Below, piece by piece: positions 8,117 to 16,747 of a stretch of 64,000 nt of DNA. Position 1 is the first letter of the stretch, and each line of letters opens with the position of its first letter. Origin of the DNA: Antarcticimicrobium luteum (GTDB lineage Bacteria; Pseudomonadota; Alphaproteobacteria; Rhodobacterales; Rhodobacteraceae); NCBI RefSeq assembly GCF_004358185.1, contig NZ_SMUV01000074.1, positions 124,001-188,000 of the forward strand, given 5' to 3'. The notes under the pieces are model-generated. The model saw only the letters and a list, made by a program, of their open reading frames with translations. It searched no databases and was not told the DNA's origin. Position numbers and translations under genes: made by a program.

Positions 8117-8227
8117 TCAGCAGCATCTCGGGTGGGCGTGCAGCAGGATCTCCTGCCGCTGTTCGGGGCTCAGCGGCGGCGCGGGCGGCGCGCAAAGGCG
8201 CCTGAGCCAGTTACGCATGGTTTTCAT
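8117..8227 (-). CDS. Putative 36-residue protein at the end of the cox operon
   Basis: Frame MKTMRNWLRRLCAPP... ending HPRCC. It overlaps the last 17 bases of coxF and has AAGGAGA six bases before the ATG, one of the strongest ribosome sites in the window. The peptide is basic at the N-terminus, Pro-rich in the middle, and carries one Cys at residue 12 and a terminal Cys-Cys. No family recognised. Coupling to coxF suggests a role in CO dehydrogenase maturation, perhaps metal handling, but this is speculation. It could also be a short noncoding frame. Confidence 0.45.
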   Translation of the reverse strand: MKTMRNWLRRLCAPPAPPLSPEQRQEILLHAHPRCC

Positions 8228-9023
8228 GTGCGTCTCCTTTCGTGGTGCGGTCGGTGTTGCGCCACAGGACGATCTCGGCCAGCACCGAGAGGGCGATTTC
8301 CTGCGGGTCGAGGGCCCGGATGTCGAGCCCGGCGGGGGATTTGAGCCCGGCGATGCGGTCGGCCCCGATTCCGGCGGCGGCGAGTTTGGCGGTCAGCGCG
8401 TCGGCCTTGCGGCGCGAGGCGATCATCGAGACGCGGGCGGCCGGGCTTTCCAGCGCGGCGCGCAGACAGGCCAGATCCTGCGTGCCCTGACTGGCGACGA
8501 CGATGAAATCGCGCGGGTCGAGGGGCAGCGCGCTGATGTCGGTGCCGGCAAAGCGCGCGGCCTCCGGCGGGCCCACGGCGCCCTCGGGCAGCGCCAGGCG
8601 GTATCCGGCCAGCGCCGCATGGGCCGCCAGCGCCCGGCTGATCGGGGTGTCGCCGAAGATCACCAGCAGCGGCGGCAGCTCGTAGGGTTCGATCAGCACA
8701 TCCACGGTGCCGCCCGAGGGGCAGCCGCTTTTGAACACCTGCGTGCCGTCGGCATCGGTGAGCGAAACGACCTTTTCCGAGGGTTTCACCCGGATCAGCC
8801 GGGTTTCGCCGCTGCCGATGGCCTCCTGCCCGGCGCTGAGCACCGCGCGTTTCACGCAGGCGCCGCCGAGATGGCCCAGGATCTCGCCCGTCTCGGTCAC
8901 CACCGCCTTGGCCCCGGCCTTGGCCGAGGTCACGTCGGCGGTGCGCACCACGGTCGCCACGCAGAACGGGCGCCCGGCGCGGCGCTGGCGGTCGATGGTG
9001 TCGAAGATGTCGAAGGGTCCCAT
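8211..9023 (-). CDS. coxF: CoxF-like XdhC/CoxI family maturation protein
   Basis: 270 residues from MGPFDIFDTIDRQ. The N-terminal XdhC/CoxI domain contains FCVATVVRTADVTSAKAGAK and the Cys motifs GGACVK and KSGCPSGG; the C-terminal half is a Rossmann-like XdhC_C domain (LLVIFGDTPISRAL; FIVVASQG). XdhC proteins bind molybdenum cofactor and assist its sulfuration and insertion. In Oligotropha carboxidovorans CoxF follows CoxE and is needed, with CoxD and CoxE, for assembly of the copper-sulfur-molybdenum site. Position and domains support this role here. Confidence 0.85.
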   Translation of the reverse strand: MGPFDIFDTIDRQRRAGRPFCVATVVRTADVTSAKAGAKAVVTETGEILGHLGGACVKRAVLSAGQEAIGSGETRLIRVKPSEKVVSLTDADGTQVFKSGCPSGGTVDVLIEPYELPPLLVIFGDTPISRALAAHAALAGYRLALPEGAVGPPEAARFAGTDISALPLDPRDFIVVASQGTQDLACLRAALESPAARVSMIASRRKADALTAKLAAAGIGADRIAGLKSPAGLDIRALDPQEIALSVLAEIVLWRNTDRTTKGDAHENHA

Positions 9024-9037
9024 GGCGCCCAATCCTT

Positions 9038-10219
9038 TCAGAGCCGTGCGAATTCGGGTTCGAGCGCGGCAAGCGCGTCGATGGTGTTGGCGGGCAGATG
9101 CGCGTCGAGATGGGGCAGCGCCGCGGCCATGGCGGCGGCGATGGGCGCGTAGTCCTGCCAGCCCAGCAGCGGGTTCAGCCAGACGATGCGGCCCGCCTTG
9201 CGCCGGATGCGGCTCAGCGCCCGCGCCAGGTTGTCCGGCGCGCCGGTGCAATAGCCGTCCGACAGGATCAGGACGACGGTCCGCCGGGTCAGCGCCCTGG
9301 AGGCGCAGGTATCGGCAAAGGCGGTCAGCGAGGCGCCGATATCGGTGCCGCCGCCGAACCCCTCGGCCATCAGGCTGAGCCGCCCGGCGGCGCGCAGCGT
9401 GTCGTGATCGCGCAGGGCGCCGGTGACCCGCATCAGGCGGGTGTGGAACAGGTAGGCGTCGGCGGTGGTGTCGGCGTCGATCAGCCCTTTGACGAAGGCC
9501 AGAAACACCCGGGCGTAGGGCTGCATCGAGCCCGAGACATCGCAGAGCGCGACGATGCGCATCGGCCGGTCGGGGCGCTGTTTGCGGAACAGGTCGATCG
9601 GCTCGCCGCCGCGGGCGAGGCTGGCGCGCAGGGTCCGGCGCAGATCCAGGGCCGCGCCGCGCCGGGCCTGCCGGCGGCGGCGCGAGCGGCGGTCGCGGAT
9701 GGCGCGGGCCAGATCCAGTGCGGCGCGCTCGGCGGCGTGGCGGCTGTCCTCGTCCATCAGCTCGCGCAGGTCGCGCTTGTGCAGGTTGTCGGTGCGGGTG
9801 GCGATCAGGCGGCCGTCGATGCCCTCGGCCTCGCCCTCGCCCTGGCCGGGGGTGCTCTCCCCGTCGCCGTCGCCGCCGCCGCCGGGCGCGTCCAGATGCC
9901 CCTGCCACAGCCTGGGCCGGGCCGACTGCACGCGGACATGGGCGTTGGCTGTGCCGGTCCGGGTCTTGCCGCCGTTGTACCAATAGGCATCGAACAGCTC
10001 GTCGAAGTGCCGCCAGCCCTCGGCATCGGGGACGATCAGCGATTTGAGCGCCAGGCGGGCCTCGGCGGGGTCGGTGGCATTGACCGCGCCCAGCACCACC
10101 AGCGCATCCGCCGTCTCGCCGGGGCCCAGCTTCATGCCGTTCAGGCGCAGATGCGCGATGAAGCCGGTCATCCGGTCGGCCAGCCCTTCGGCGCGGGCGG
10201 GAAAGCGGGTCACGCCCAT
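9038..10219 (-). CDS. coxE: CoxE-like von Willebrand factor A domain protein
   Basis: 393 residues from the ATG at 10219, which overlaps the coxD stop by one base (TAATG). The N-terminal half is helical with an acidic GGGDGDGES low-complexity linker; the C-terminal half is a VWA domain with the MIDAS motif DVSGSM and later GGGTDIG and LSDGY. CoxE pairs with the MoxR ATPase CoxD, the usual MoxR-VWA chaperone couple, during insertion of copper into CO dehydrogenase. Longer upstream frames are out of phase with coxD and were discarded. Confidence 0.88.
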   Translation of the reverse strand: MGVTRFPARAEGLADRMTGFIAHLRLNGMKLGPGETADALVVLGAVNATDPAEARLALKSLIVPDAEGWRHFDELFDAYWYNGGKTRTGTANAHVRVQSARPRLWQGHLDAPGGGGDGDGESTPGQGEGEAEGIDGRLIATRTDNLHKRDLRELMDEDSRHAAERAALDLARAIRDRRSRRRRQARRGAALDLRRTLRASLARGGEPIDLFRKQRPDRPMRIVALCDVSGSMQPYARVFLAFVKGLIDADTTADAYLFHTRLMRVTGALRDHDTLRAAGRLSLMAEGFGGGTDIGASLTAFADTCASRALTRRTVVLILSDGYCTGAPDNLARALSRIRRKAGRIVWLNPLLGWQDYAPIAAAMAAALPHLDAHLPANTIDALAALEPEFARL

Positions 10220-11082
10220 TACGCCACCTTGCCGATGATGCGGTCCATCACTTCGGCGGGGGCGGCGTCGCGGTCGGCGGCGGTCTTCAGCAGGCAGACC
10301 AGCGTCGCCTGAACCGCCGCGCGGTCCTCGGCCAGATCGTTGATCCCCAGCCCGGCCAGGGCGGCGGACCAGTCGAGCATTTCGGCGATGCCGGGTTTCT
10401 TTTCCAGATCCTCGCGCCGCAGCGCCTGCACCACGCCGACGATCTGGCGGGCCAGCCGGGCCTCCAGCTTCGGCCCGCGCCTGGCAAGGATCGCCAGCTC
10501 GGTCTCGCGGGTGGGGTAATCGATGTAGGAATAGAGGCAGCGGCGGCGCAGCGCGTCGGACAGGTCGCGGGTGCCGTTGGCCGTCAGGATCACCACCGGC
10601 CGGGCGCTGGCGGCTATGGTGCCGATCTCGGGAATGGTGATCTGGAAATCGGAGAGGATTTCCAGGAGGTAGGCCTCGAACTCCTCGTCGGCGCGGTCGA
10701 TCTCGTCGATCAGAAGGACCGGCGGGTCGTGCTGGGTGATCGCCTCGAGCAGCGGGCGTTTCAGCAGGAAGCGGTCGGAAAACAGCGCCTCTTCGCTGGC
10801 GTGATCGGCGCGGATCGCCAGCAGCTGGCGCTGGTAGTTCCATTCGTAGATCGCGTGGGAGGCATCGAGCCCCTCGTAGCATTGCAGGCGGATCAGCCGC
10901 GCGCCGAGATGCTCGGTCAGCGCCTTGGCCACCTCGGTCTTGCCGACCCCTGCGGGGCCTTCCAGCAGCAGCGGCCGGCCCAGCGACAGCGCCAGATGCA
11001 GCGCCATCGCAAGGCTGTCATCGGCAACATAGCCGATCCGCCCGAGGGCCTCTTTCAACGCGATATGGGTTCCGGCTGTCAT
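10219..11082 (-). CDS. coxD: CoxD-like MoxR-family AAA+ ATPase
   Basis: 287 residues. Walker A is GPAGVGKT (about residues 41-48), Walker B LLIDEID, and sensor-1 region VVILTANGTRD is followed by RRRCLYSYIDYP, the MoxR pattern. In O. carboxidovorans CoxD is an AAA+ chaperone needed to turn the sulfurated molybdenum centre into the functional Mo-Cu site. It lies 60 bases after coxL and is fused translationally to coxE by a one-base overlap. Confidence 0.9.
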   Translation of the reverse strand: MTAGTHIALKEALGRIGYVADDSLAMALHLALSLGRPLLLEGPAGVGKTEVAKALTEHLGARLIRLQCYEGLDASHAIYEWNYQRQLLAIRADHASEEALFSDRFLLKRPLLEAITQHDPPVLLIDEIDRADEEFEAYLLEILSDFQITIPEIGTIAASARPVVILTANGTRDLSDALRRRCLYSYIDYPTRETELAILARRGPKLEARLARQIVGVVQALRREDLEKKPGIAEMLDWSAALAGLGINDLAEDRAAVQATLVCLLKTAADRDAAPAEVMDRIIGKVA

Positions 11083-11142
11083 GATCGATCCGCCTGGCCG
11101 TCGCCGCCCGCCCCATCCCCGGTGGCGGGCGGCGATATGGCC

Positions 11143-13563
11143 CTAGCCATGCAGGCCCAGATCGTCGGCGATCTTCCAGATGCGCCATTGATCGTGCGGC
11201 ATGTGGCTTTGGACCAGTCCGAACGGACGGAAGGCATCGTGCACCGCGTTGGAGAAACACGGGACCGAGCCCACATTCGGGCTTTCGCCCACACCCTTGG
11301 CGCCGATCGGATGATGCGGGCTGGGGGTGACCGTATGATCGGTGGTGTAATGCGGCGTCTCCCACGAGGTCGGCACGAAGAAATCCATCAGCGTCGCGGT
11401 CTTGTGGTTGCCCATGTCGTCATAGACGATCTCCTGACCCATCGCGATGGCATAGCCTTCGGTGGCGCCGCCATGGACCTGCCCCTCGATGATCATCGGG
11501 TTGATCCGGGTGCCGCAGTCGTCGAGCGCGTAGAACTTGCGCACCTTATGCTCGCCGGTGTCCACGTCGATCTCCATCACGCAGATATAGGCGCCGAACG
11601 GGTAGGTCATGTTCGGCGGGTCATAGTAGCTGACCGCCTCCAGCCCCGGTTCGAGACCCGGGATCGCCTGGTTATACGAGGCGAAGGCGATCTCTTTCAT
11701 CGTCTTGAACCGTTCCGGCGCGCCCTTGACCACGAAGCGGTCGACGTCGAATTCGACGTCGCCGTCGTGCACCTCGAGCAGATAAGCCGCGATCATCTGG
11801 GCCTTGGCGCGGATCTTGCGCGCGGCCATGGCGGTCGCCGCCCCGGCGACCGGCGTCGAGCGCGAGCCATAGGTGCCCAGACCGTAGGGCGCGGTATCGG
11901 TGTCGCCCTCCTCCAGCGTGATGTCATCGGCGGGGATGCCGATCTCGCTGGCGATGATCTGGGCGAATGTGGTGGCGTGGCCCTGACCCTGGCTGATGGT
12001 GCCGAGCCGGGCGATGGCCGAGCCGGTGGGGTGGATGCGGATCTCGCAGCTGTCGAACATGCCGAGGCCGAGGATGTCGCAGTTTTTCACCGGCCCGGCG
12101 CCGACGATCTCGGTGAAATGGGTCAGGCCGATGCCCAGCAGCTTGCGGGTCTTGCCCGCCTTGAAATCCGCGATCCGCTGCGCCTGTTCCTGTCGCAGCG
12201 CGTCATAGCCGACGGCCGTCAGCGCCTTGTCCCAGGCGGCGTGGTAATTGCCGGAATCGTATTCCCAGCCTAGCGCCGACTGGTAGGGGAACTGATCCTC
12301 GCGGATGAAGTTGATCCGGCGCAGCTCGGCCGCATCCATCCCCAGCTTGATCGCCAGAACCTCGACCATCCGTTCGATGAAATAGGCGGCCTCGGTCACC
12401 CGGAAGGAACAGCGATAGGCCACCCCGCCCGGCGCCTTGTTGGTATAGACGCCGTCGACCGCCAGATAGGCCACCGGGATGTCATAGGAGCCGGTGCAGA
12501 TGTTCATGAAGCCAGCCGGAAACTTGGTCGGGTCGGCGCAGGCGTCAAAGCCGCCGTGATCGGCGGTGGTATGGCACCACAGACCGGTGATCTTGCCCTC
12601 TTTCGTGGCGGCGATCCTGCCGTTCATCCAGTAGTCGCGGGCAAAGGCGGTGGACATCAGGTTGTCCATCCGGCTTTCAACCCATTTCACCGGCTTGCCG
12701 GTCACGATCGAGGCGACGATGGAGCAGATATAGCCGGGATAAACGCCGACCTTGTTGCCGAAGCCGCCGCCGATGTCCGGGCTGATGACGCGGATGTTGT
12801 GTTCGGCGATGCCCGAGATCAGCGAGGCGACGGTGCGCACCGCATGCGGCGCCTGGAAGGTGCCCCAGAGGGTCAGCTTGCCGGTGACTTTGTCCATCGA
12901 GGCGACGCAGCCGCAGGTCTCCAGAGGCATCGGGTGGGTGCGGTGATAATAGACCATCTCCTCGGCCACCACATCGGCCTCATCCAGCACCTTTTCGGTG
13001 GCCTCCTTGTCGCCGACCTCCCAAGTGAAGATGTGGTTATGGTGGCGGCGGGGGCCGTGGGCGCCCTCGGTCTGGCCGGCGAGGTCTTCGCGCAGCACCG
13101 GGGCATCGGGGTCCAGCGCCCTGAACGGGTCGGTGACGACCGGCAATTCCTCATACTCGACCTCGACCGCGGCGACGCCATCGGCGGCGGCGTAACGGTC
13201 GGTGGCGACGACAAAGGCCACCTCCTGGCCCTGGAACAGCACCTTGCCGTCGGCCAGCACCATCTGCTTGTCGCCGGCCAGCGTCGGCATCCAGTGCAGC
13301 CCGAGCGGTTCCAGATCCTTGGCGGTCAGCACCGCGAGCACACCGGGCACCTTCAGCGCCGCTTCGGTCTCGATCGCCGTCACCCGCGCATGGGCATAGG
13401 GGGAGCGGACGAAATCGCCGACGAGCATCCCGTCGAGCTTGATGTCGTCGACATAGTTGCCCTTGCCTTGGGTAAAACGCACATCCTCGACACGCTTGCG
13501 CGAGCAGCCCATCCCCTTGAGGTTGGCGCTGCGGTCTGCGGGGGTTTGGATCTCGTCCTTCAT
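11143..13563 (-). CDS. coxL: Aerobic carbon-monoxide dehydrogenase large subunit, form I
   Basis: 806 residues, close to the 809 of O. carboxidovorans CoxL. The form I signature AYRCSFR is at residues 382-388, with Cys385 matching the cysteine that bridges copper to molybdenum; the form II signature AYRGAGR is absent. Molybdopterin-site motifs [11 protein letters not shown] and [10 protein letters not shown], whose Glu is the molybdenum-site base, are intact. The enzyme oxidises CO with water to CO2 and passes electrons through CoxS and CoxM to quinone. Start at 13563 overlaps the coxS stop as ATGA. All active-site features point to a true CO oxidiser. Confidence 0.96.
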   Translation of the reverse strand: MKDEIQTPADRSANLKGMGCSRKRVEDVRFTQGKGNYVDDIKLDGMLVGDFVRSPYAHARVTAIETEAALKVPGVLAVLTAKDLEPLGLHWMPTLAGDKQMVLADGKVLFQGQEVAFVVATDRYAAADGVAAVEVEYEELPVVTDPFRALDPDAPVLREDLAGQTEGAHGPRRHHNHIFTWEVGDKEATEKVLDEADVVAEEMVYYHRTHPMPLETCGCVASMDKVTGKLTLWGTFQAPHAVRTVASLISGIAEHNIRVISPDIGGGFGNKVGVYPGYICSIVASIVTGKPVKWVESRMDNLMSTAFARDYWMNGRIAATKEGKITGLWCHTTADHGGFDACADPTKFPAGFMNICTGSYDIPVAYLAVDGVYTNKAPGGVAYRCSFRVTEAAYFIERMVEVLAIKLGMDAAELRRINFIREDQFPYQSALGWEYDSGNYHAAWDKALTAVGYDALRQEQAQRIADFKAGKTRKLLGIGLTHFTEIVGAGPVKNCDILGLGMFDSCEIRIHPTGSAIARLGTISQGQGHATTFAQIIASEIGIPADDITLEEGDTDTAPYGLGTYGSRSTPVAGAATAMAARKIRAKAQMIAAYLLEVHDGDVEFDVDRFVVKGAPERFKTMKEIAFASYNQAIPGLEPGLEAVSYYDPPNMTYPFGAYICVMEIDVDTGEHKVRKFYALDDCGTRINPMIIEGQVHGGATEGYAIAMGQEIVYDDMGNHKTATLMDFFVPTSWETPHYTTDHTVTPSPHHPIGAKGVGESPNVGSVPCFSNAVHDAFRPFGLVQSHMPHDQWRIWKIADDLGLHG

Positions 13564-14054
13564 TCCGCGGCCTCCTTCATGGCGTTGAGCTGTTCGGCCG
13601 AGGCCAGGATCGCCTTGACGATGTTCTGGTAGCCGGTGCAGCGGCAGAGGTTGCCGGCGATGCCGAAGCGCACCTCTTCCTCGGTCGGGTTCGGGTTTTC
13701 CTGCAGCAGCCGGTGCGCGCGGGTGATCATCCCCGGCGTGCAGAAGCCGCATTGCAGCCCGTGATGTTCGCGGAACATCTCCTGAATGACGCCGAGGCTG
13801 CCGTCGGCATTGGTCAGCCCCTCGACCGTGGTGATCTGCCTGCCATCGGCCTGGCCGACGAAGACGGTGCAGGATTTCACCGATTTGCCGTCCATATCCA
13901 CGGTGCAGGCGCCGCAATGGCTGGTTTCGCAGCCGATATGCGGGCCGGTGACGTTCAGGGTCTCGCGCAGGAAGTGGATCAGCAGGGTGCGCGGTTCGGC
14001 GAGGCCCTCCACGTCCTGACCGTTGAGGGTGAATTTGACGTGCATCTTGCTCAT
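13560..14054 (-). CDS. coxS: CO dehydrogenase small subunit, two [2Fe-2S] clusters
   Basis: 164 residues from [10 protein letters not shown]. Four cysteines of the plant-type cluster are C42, C47, C50 and C62 ([10 protein letters not shown]); the second cluster uses C102, C105, C137 and C139 ([17 protein letters not shown]). It relays electrons from the molybdenum site of CoxL to FAD in CoxM. Position between coxM and coxL gives the standard coxMSL order. Confidence 0.96.
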   Translation of the reverse strand: MSKMHVKFTLNGQDVEGLAEPRTLLIHFLRETLNVTGPHIGCETSHCGACTVDMDGKSVKSCTVFVGQADGRQITTVEGLTNADGSLGVIQEMFREHHGLQCGFCTPGMITRAHRLLQENPNPTEEEVRFGIAGNLCRCTGYQNIVKAILASAEQLNAMKEAAE

Positions 14055-14067
14055 GGATTTGCCTTTC

Positions 14068-14901
14068 TCACGACCGGCGCGACAGCGCGCTGTCGATGGC
14101 GCGGCGCAGAACCACCGCTGCGACGTGTTTCTTGAACGCGACCGGGCCGCGCATATCCTCCTGCGGGTCGATGGCGCCCAGCATGGCCGCGGCGCAGCCG
14201 TCGATATCGCCGGCGGCCAGCGCGGCGCCCGCCGCCTCCGACCAGATCGGGGTGTCGGCAAGGTTGGTCATGGCGACCGAGGCCGTCCCGTCGCCAACCA
14301 GAACGGCCGCGGCCGCGGTGGCGTAATCGCCGATCTTGCGTTTCTGCTTGATATAGGCGGAGCCGGTGCCCGGCGCCGGGATCGGGATGATGATCGCAGT
14401 GAGGATCTCTTCGTCCTCGCGGGCGGTGAAATACGCGGCCTCGTAAAAGTCGCGCGCCGCCACCTGGCGGCTGCCGTCGGGGCCGGTCAGATCGAAGCGC
14501 GCGTTCAGGCATTGCATCAGCCCGGGCATGTCGTTGCCGGGATCGCCGTTGGCGACGTTGCCGCCGATGGTGCCGACATAGCGCACCTGCGGATCGGCGA
14601 TCTGAAGCGCCGCCTCGCGCAGGATCGGCAGCGCCGCGCCAAGCCCGTCATGCACGATCAGCTCATGCTGCGTGGTCATCGCGCCGATGGTGACCGTGTC
14701 GCCCCCGACCGCGATGCCCTTCATCGCGTCGATGTCCTGCAAGTCGATAAGGTGGCCCAGTTCGGCCATGCGCAGTTTCATCATCGGGATCAGGCTGTGC
14801 CCGCCCGCGACCACGCGCGCCTCGTCGCCATGCTCTTGTAGAATGCCGATCGCCGACGTCAGATCGGCGGGCCGATGATACTCGAACCCGGCTGGTATCA
14901 T
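14068..14901 (-). CDS. coxM: CO dehydrogenase medium subunit, FAD-binding
   Basis: 277 residues from [11 protein letters not shown], with GGAGG eight bases before the ATG. The two FAD-binding motifs of the xanthine-oxidase-type medium subunit are visible: [13 protein letters not shown] and [14 protein letters not shown]. It carries the FAD that delivers electrons from CO oxidation to the respiratory quinone pool. First structural gene of the operon; the 136-base gap upstream contains a direct repeat and probably the promoter. Confidence 0.96.
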   Translation of the reverse strand: MIPAGFEYHRPADLTSAIGILQEHGDEARVVAGGHSLIPMMKLRMAELGHLIDLQDIDAMKGIAVGGDTVTIGAMTTQHELIVHDGLGAALPILREAALQIADPQVRYVGTIGGNVANGDPGNDMPGLMQCLNARFDLTGPDGSRQVAARDFYEAAYFTAREDEEILTAIIIPIPAPGTGSAYIKQKRKIGDYATAAAAVLVGDGTASVAMTNLADTPIWSEAAGAALAAGDIDGCAAAMLGAIDPQEDMRGPVAFKKHVAAVVLRRAIDSALSRRS

Positions 14902-15002
14902 GATGTGTCCTCCCTGCGGCATCGCTGTCGATGTCGTCGAGACGATGGTCAGGGACGAGAGATCCGGCGCCAAACGGCCGCTACCGAATGTCGCAGGTTT
15001 CT

Positions 15003-15037
15003 GCACGAGTTGCGAATAGCCCGCGCGAGTTGCGACT
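15003..15037. promoter_or_regulatory. Direct repeat upstream of coxM, candidate LytTR operator
   Basis: Two 15-bp copies, GCACGAGTTGCGAAT at 15003-15017 and GCGCGAGTTGCGACT at 15023-15037, with a 20-base period, close to two helical turns. LytTR proteins bind paired short direct repeats about 21 bases apart with a GTT core, and the adjacent gene encodes a LytTR regulator. The repeats lie about 100-135 bases upstream of coxM and end at the coxC stop codon. Binding is inferred; the repeats are seen directly. Confidence 0.55.
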
Positions 15038-16189
15038 TCAGATACCCAATGCCGCGCGCACGTCGGCCAGGCGCGAGCGGCTGACCGGCGCCTTGGCGAG
15101 GGACTCGGTGTTCTTGAAGAAGCAGACGCCGGTGTCCTTGGTGCGCCGGAACTCGCTGACATAGGCCGGGTTGATCAGATACGAGCGGTGGACACGAATG
15201 AACCGGTAGGGTCCGAGCCGGCTGTAGGCCTCGGAGATGGACCACGGGCAGAGGTACTTGTCCTTGCCGGTATACAGCACGGTATAGTGCCCCTCGGCCC
15301 GGACCGCCGCGATTTTGGAGGACTCGGCGAAACGTGTGTTGCCGTCCCTTTCGTAAGGAACCGGCAGCGCCGTCGATCTCGTCTCTTTCGGGGGGCCGGC
15401 AGGGTCGGCCGACGATCCGGCGGCGGCAACGTCCGGCCCGGGGGCGTCCCCGGGGGTGTTCATGGCGGTGTCGGTAACTGCGGCGGAACCGAAGAACGAC
15501 ACGCCGCTGAGCAGCGACACACCGCTGATGACGAAGGACGAGACGGTGACCAGCATGGCCAACACGGCGTTGCTGAGCACGGGGCCCGCCGTCGAGGCCA
15601 CATCCGCCCGGTAGAATTGCGTGCCCGCCATCGCAATGAAATGCATCGAGACCACCGCCGCGGCGAAGCACAGCGTGCCCAACAGGATATTTCCCCGGGT
15701 CCGCGATCCATAGGCCACCCAGACGGCGAGGTTCGACAGGGCAAGGGCCGCGGCCAGCGCCACCACCACGCCAAGGGGGCGGAAAACCGGCCCGCACAGC
15801 TCCATCCCCAGCATTCCGATATAGTGCATGGCCGCGATGCCGGCGCCCATGATGCTGCCGGCCGCCGTGATCGAGATCGGTGTCCGCCGCCCGAAGTGCA
15901 GCACCAGAAGCGCCAGACCGACCATCAGGATGGCAACCAGCGCCGACATCAGCGTGATCAGTCCGTCATAGAAGAACAACGTGGGCAATTGCAGGCCCAG
16001 CATGGCCACGAAATGCATCGACCAGATGCCGCCGCCCAGAACGATCGCTGCGACGGCCACCAGAAACTTGCGCTGTACGACGGGCAACCGGGAGGCGCCA
16101 CGCAGCAGGGACAGACCGCTGAAACCCGCAAACAAGGCGACCGCGAACGACGCCGCGACCATCCACGGATTGTGAGTGAATTCCAACAA
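15038..16189 (-). CDS. coxC: CoxC-like MHYT sensor with LytTR DNA-binding domain
   Basis: About 383 residues from a TTG at 16189, chosen because GGAGGA lies nine bases upstream; the in-frame ATGs at 16216 and further upstream have no ribosome site. The N-terminus is a seven-helix MHYT membrane domain with motifs SMHFVAM, AMHYIGM and SMHFIAM, proposed to bind metal and sense a diatomic gas such as CO. A linker leads to a C-terminal LytTR domain (AEGHYTVLYTG, RFIRVHRSYLINP). CoxC and CoxH of O. carboxidovorans have the same architecture. It likely senses CO at the membrane and activates coxMSLDEF. Confidence 0.85.
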   Translation of the reverse strand: MLEFTHNPWMVAASFAVALFAGFSGLSLLRGASRLPVVQRKFLVAVAAIVLGGGIWSMHFVAMLGLQLPTLFFYDGLITLMSALVAILMVGLALLVLHFGRRTPISITAAGSIMGAGIAAMHYIGMLGMELCGPVFRPLGVVVALAAALALSNLAVWVAYGSRTRGNILLGTLCFAAAVVSMHFIAMAGTQFYRADVASTAGPVLSNAVLAMLVTVSSFVISGVSLLSGVSFFGSAAVTDTAMNTPGDAPGPDVAAAGSSADPAGPPKETRSTALPVPYERDGNTRFAESSKIAAVRAEGHYTVLYTGKDKYLCPWSISEAYSRLGPYRFIRVHRSYLINPAYVSEFRRTKDTGVCFFKNTESLAKAPVSRSRLADVRAALGI

Positions 16190-16747
16190 CCGCGCTATTC
16201 CTCCCTGCGCGGGCATAGTAGCACAGACTTGCATTGGCGCAATTCCGCACATTGGCGATCGTTTGCGGCACGTCGGGCGAACAGCGGCGGCCGCGCGAGA
16301 CGCGGGCGCGACCTGAGACCGCTTCGGACCGGGGCGCGGATCACCTGGAATTGCGCCGGCCATGCGGACGCCATCCGCGCGGGGCGTTGCCGATCGGATG
16401 GCGCGGGCCGGCCCTGCCAATCAAACCCGCAGAGCCAAAACGACGGAGACCATCCCGATGTCGGAGCCGCCGGCGAGGCCGGGACCGGCCCCTGCCCTGC
16501 CGCCAAAGACGCCGGGACGGCACCGTCCCGCTTGCGCGGCGCAGGAAGGCACGGAGCCGGGGAAGGCTGTCGCGTCGCGTCGTTTTAAAAACGGTCCCCG
16601 ACGGGCGGGCGGCCCCGCTCTGCCACAATCCTGGATTGCATGTGATGCATTTGGTTGATTCAGATCATTGCAAACCTCTCGCTTTGGGGCGACCCTCAAA
16701 GCAGCATTCTCTGATCTGAGAACGTGGCCAAGGCTTAGGAGGAGACC
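16190..16747. other. Intergenic region between divergent coxC and RTX gene
   Basis: About 560 bases without a supported gene; several short overlapping frames are present on both strands but none has a ribosome site or familiar residues. It holds the coxC ribosome site (16199-16204, complement), an FNR-like box at 16655-16668 and a strong ribosome site before the RTX gene (GGAGGAG). Confidence 0.5.
16655..16668. promoter_or_regulatory. FNR/FixK-like box
   Basis: TTGATTCAGATCAT matches the TTGAT-N4-ATCAA consensus at nine of ten positions. Its centre is about 86 bases upstream of the RTX protein start, a suitable distance for activation under low oxygen by FnrL-type regulators. It is about 470 bases from coxC on the other side, so control of coxC is less likely. 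Confidence 0.65.

Noticed and set aside
16234-16719. 161-residue rightward frame before the RTX gene
   Set aside because: Arg/Pro-rich, no ribosome site, and overlaps the regulatory region; reads as chance coding in high-GC DNA.
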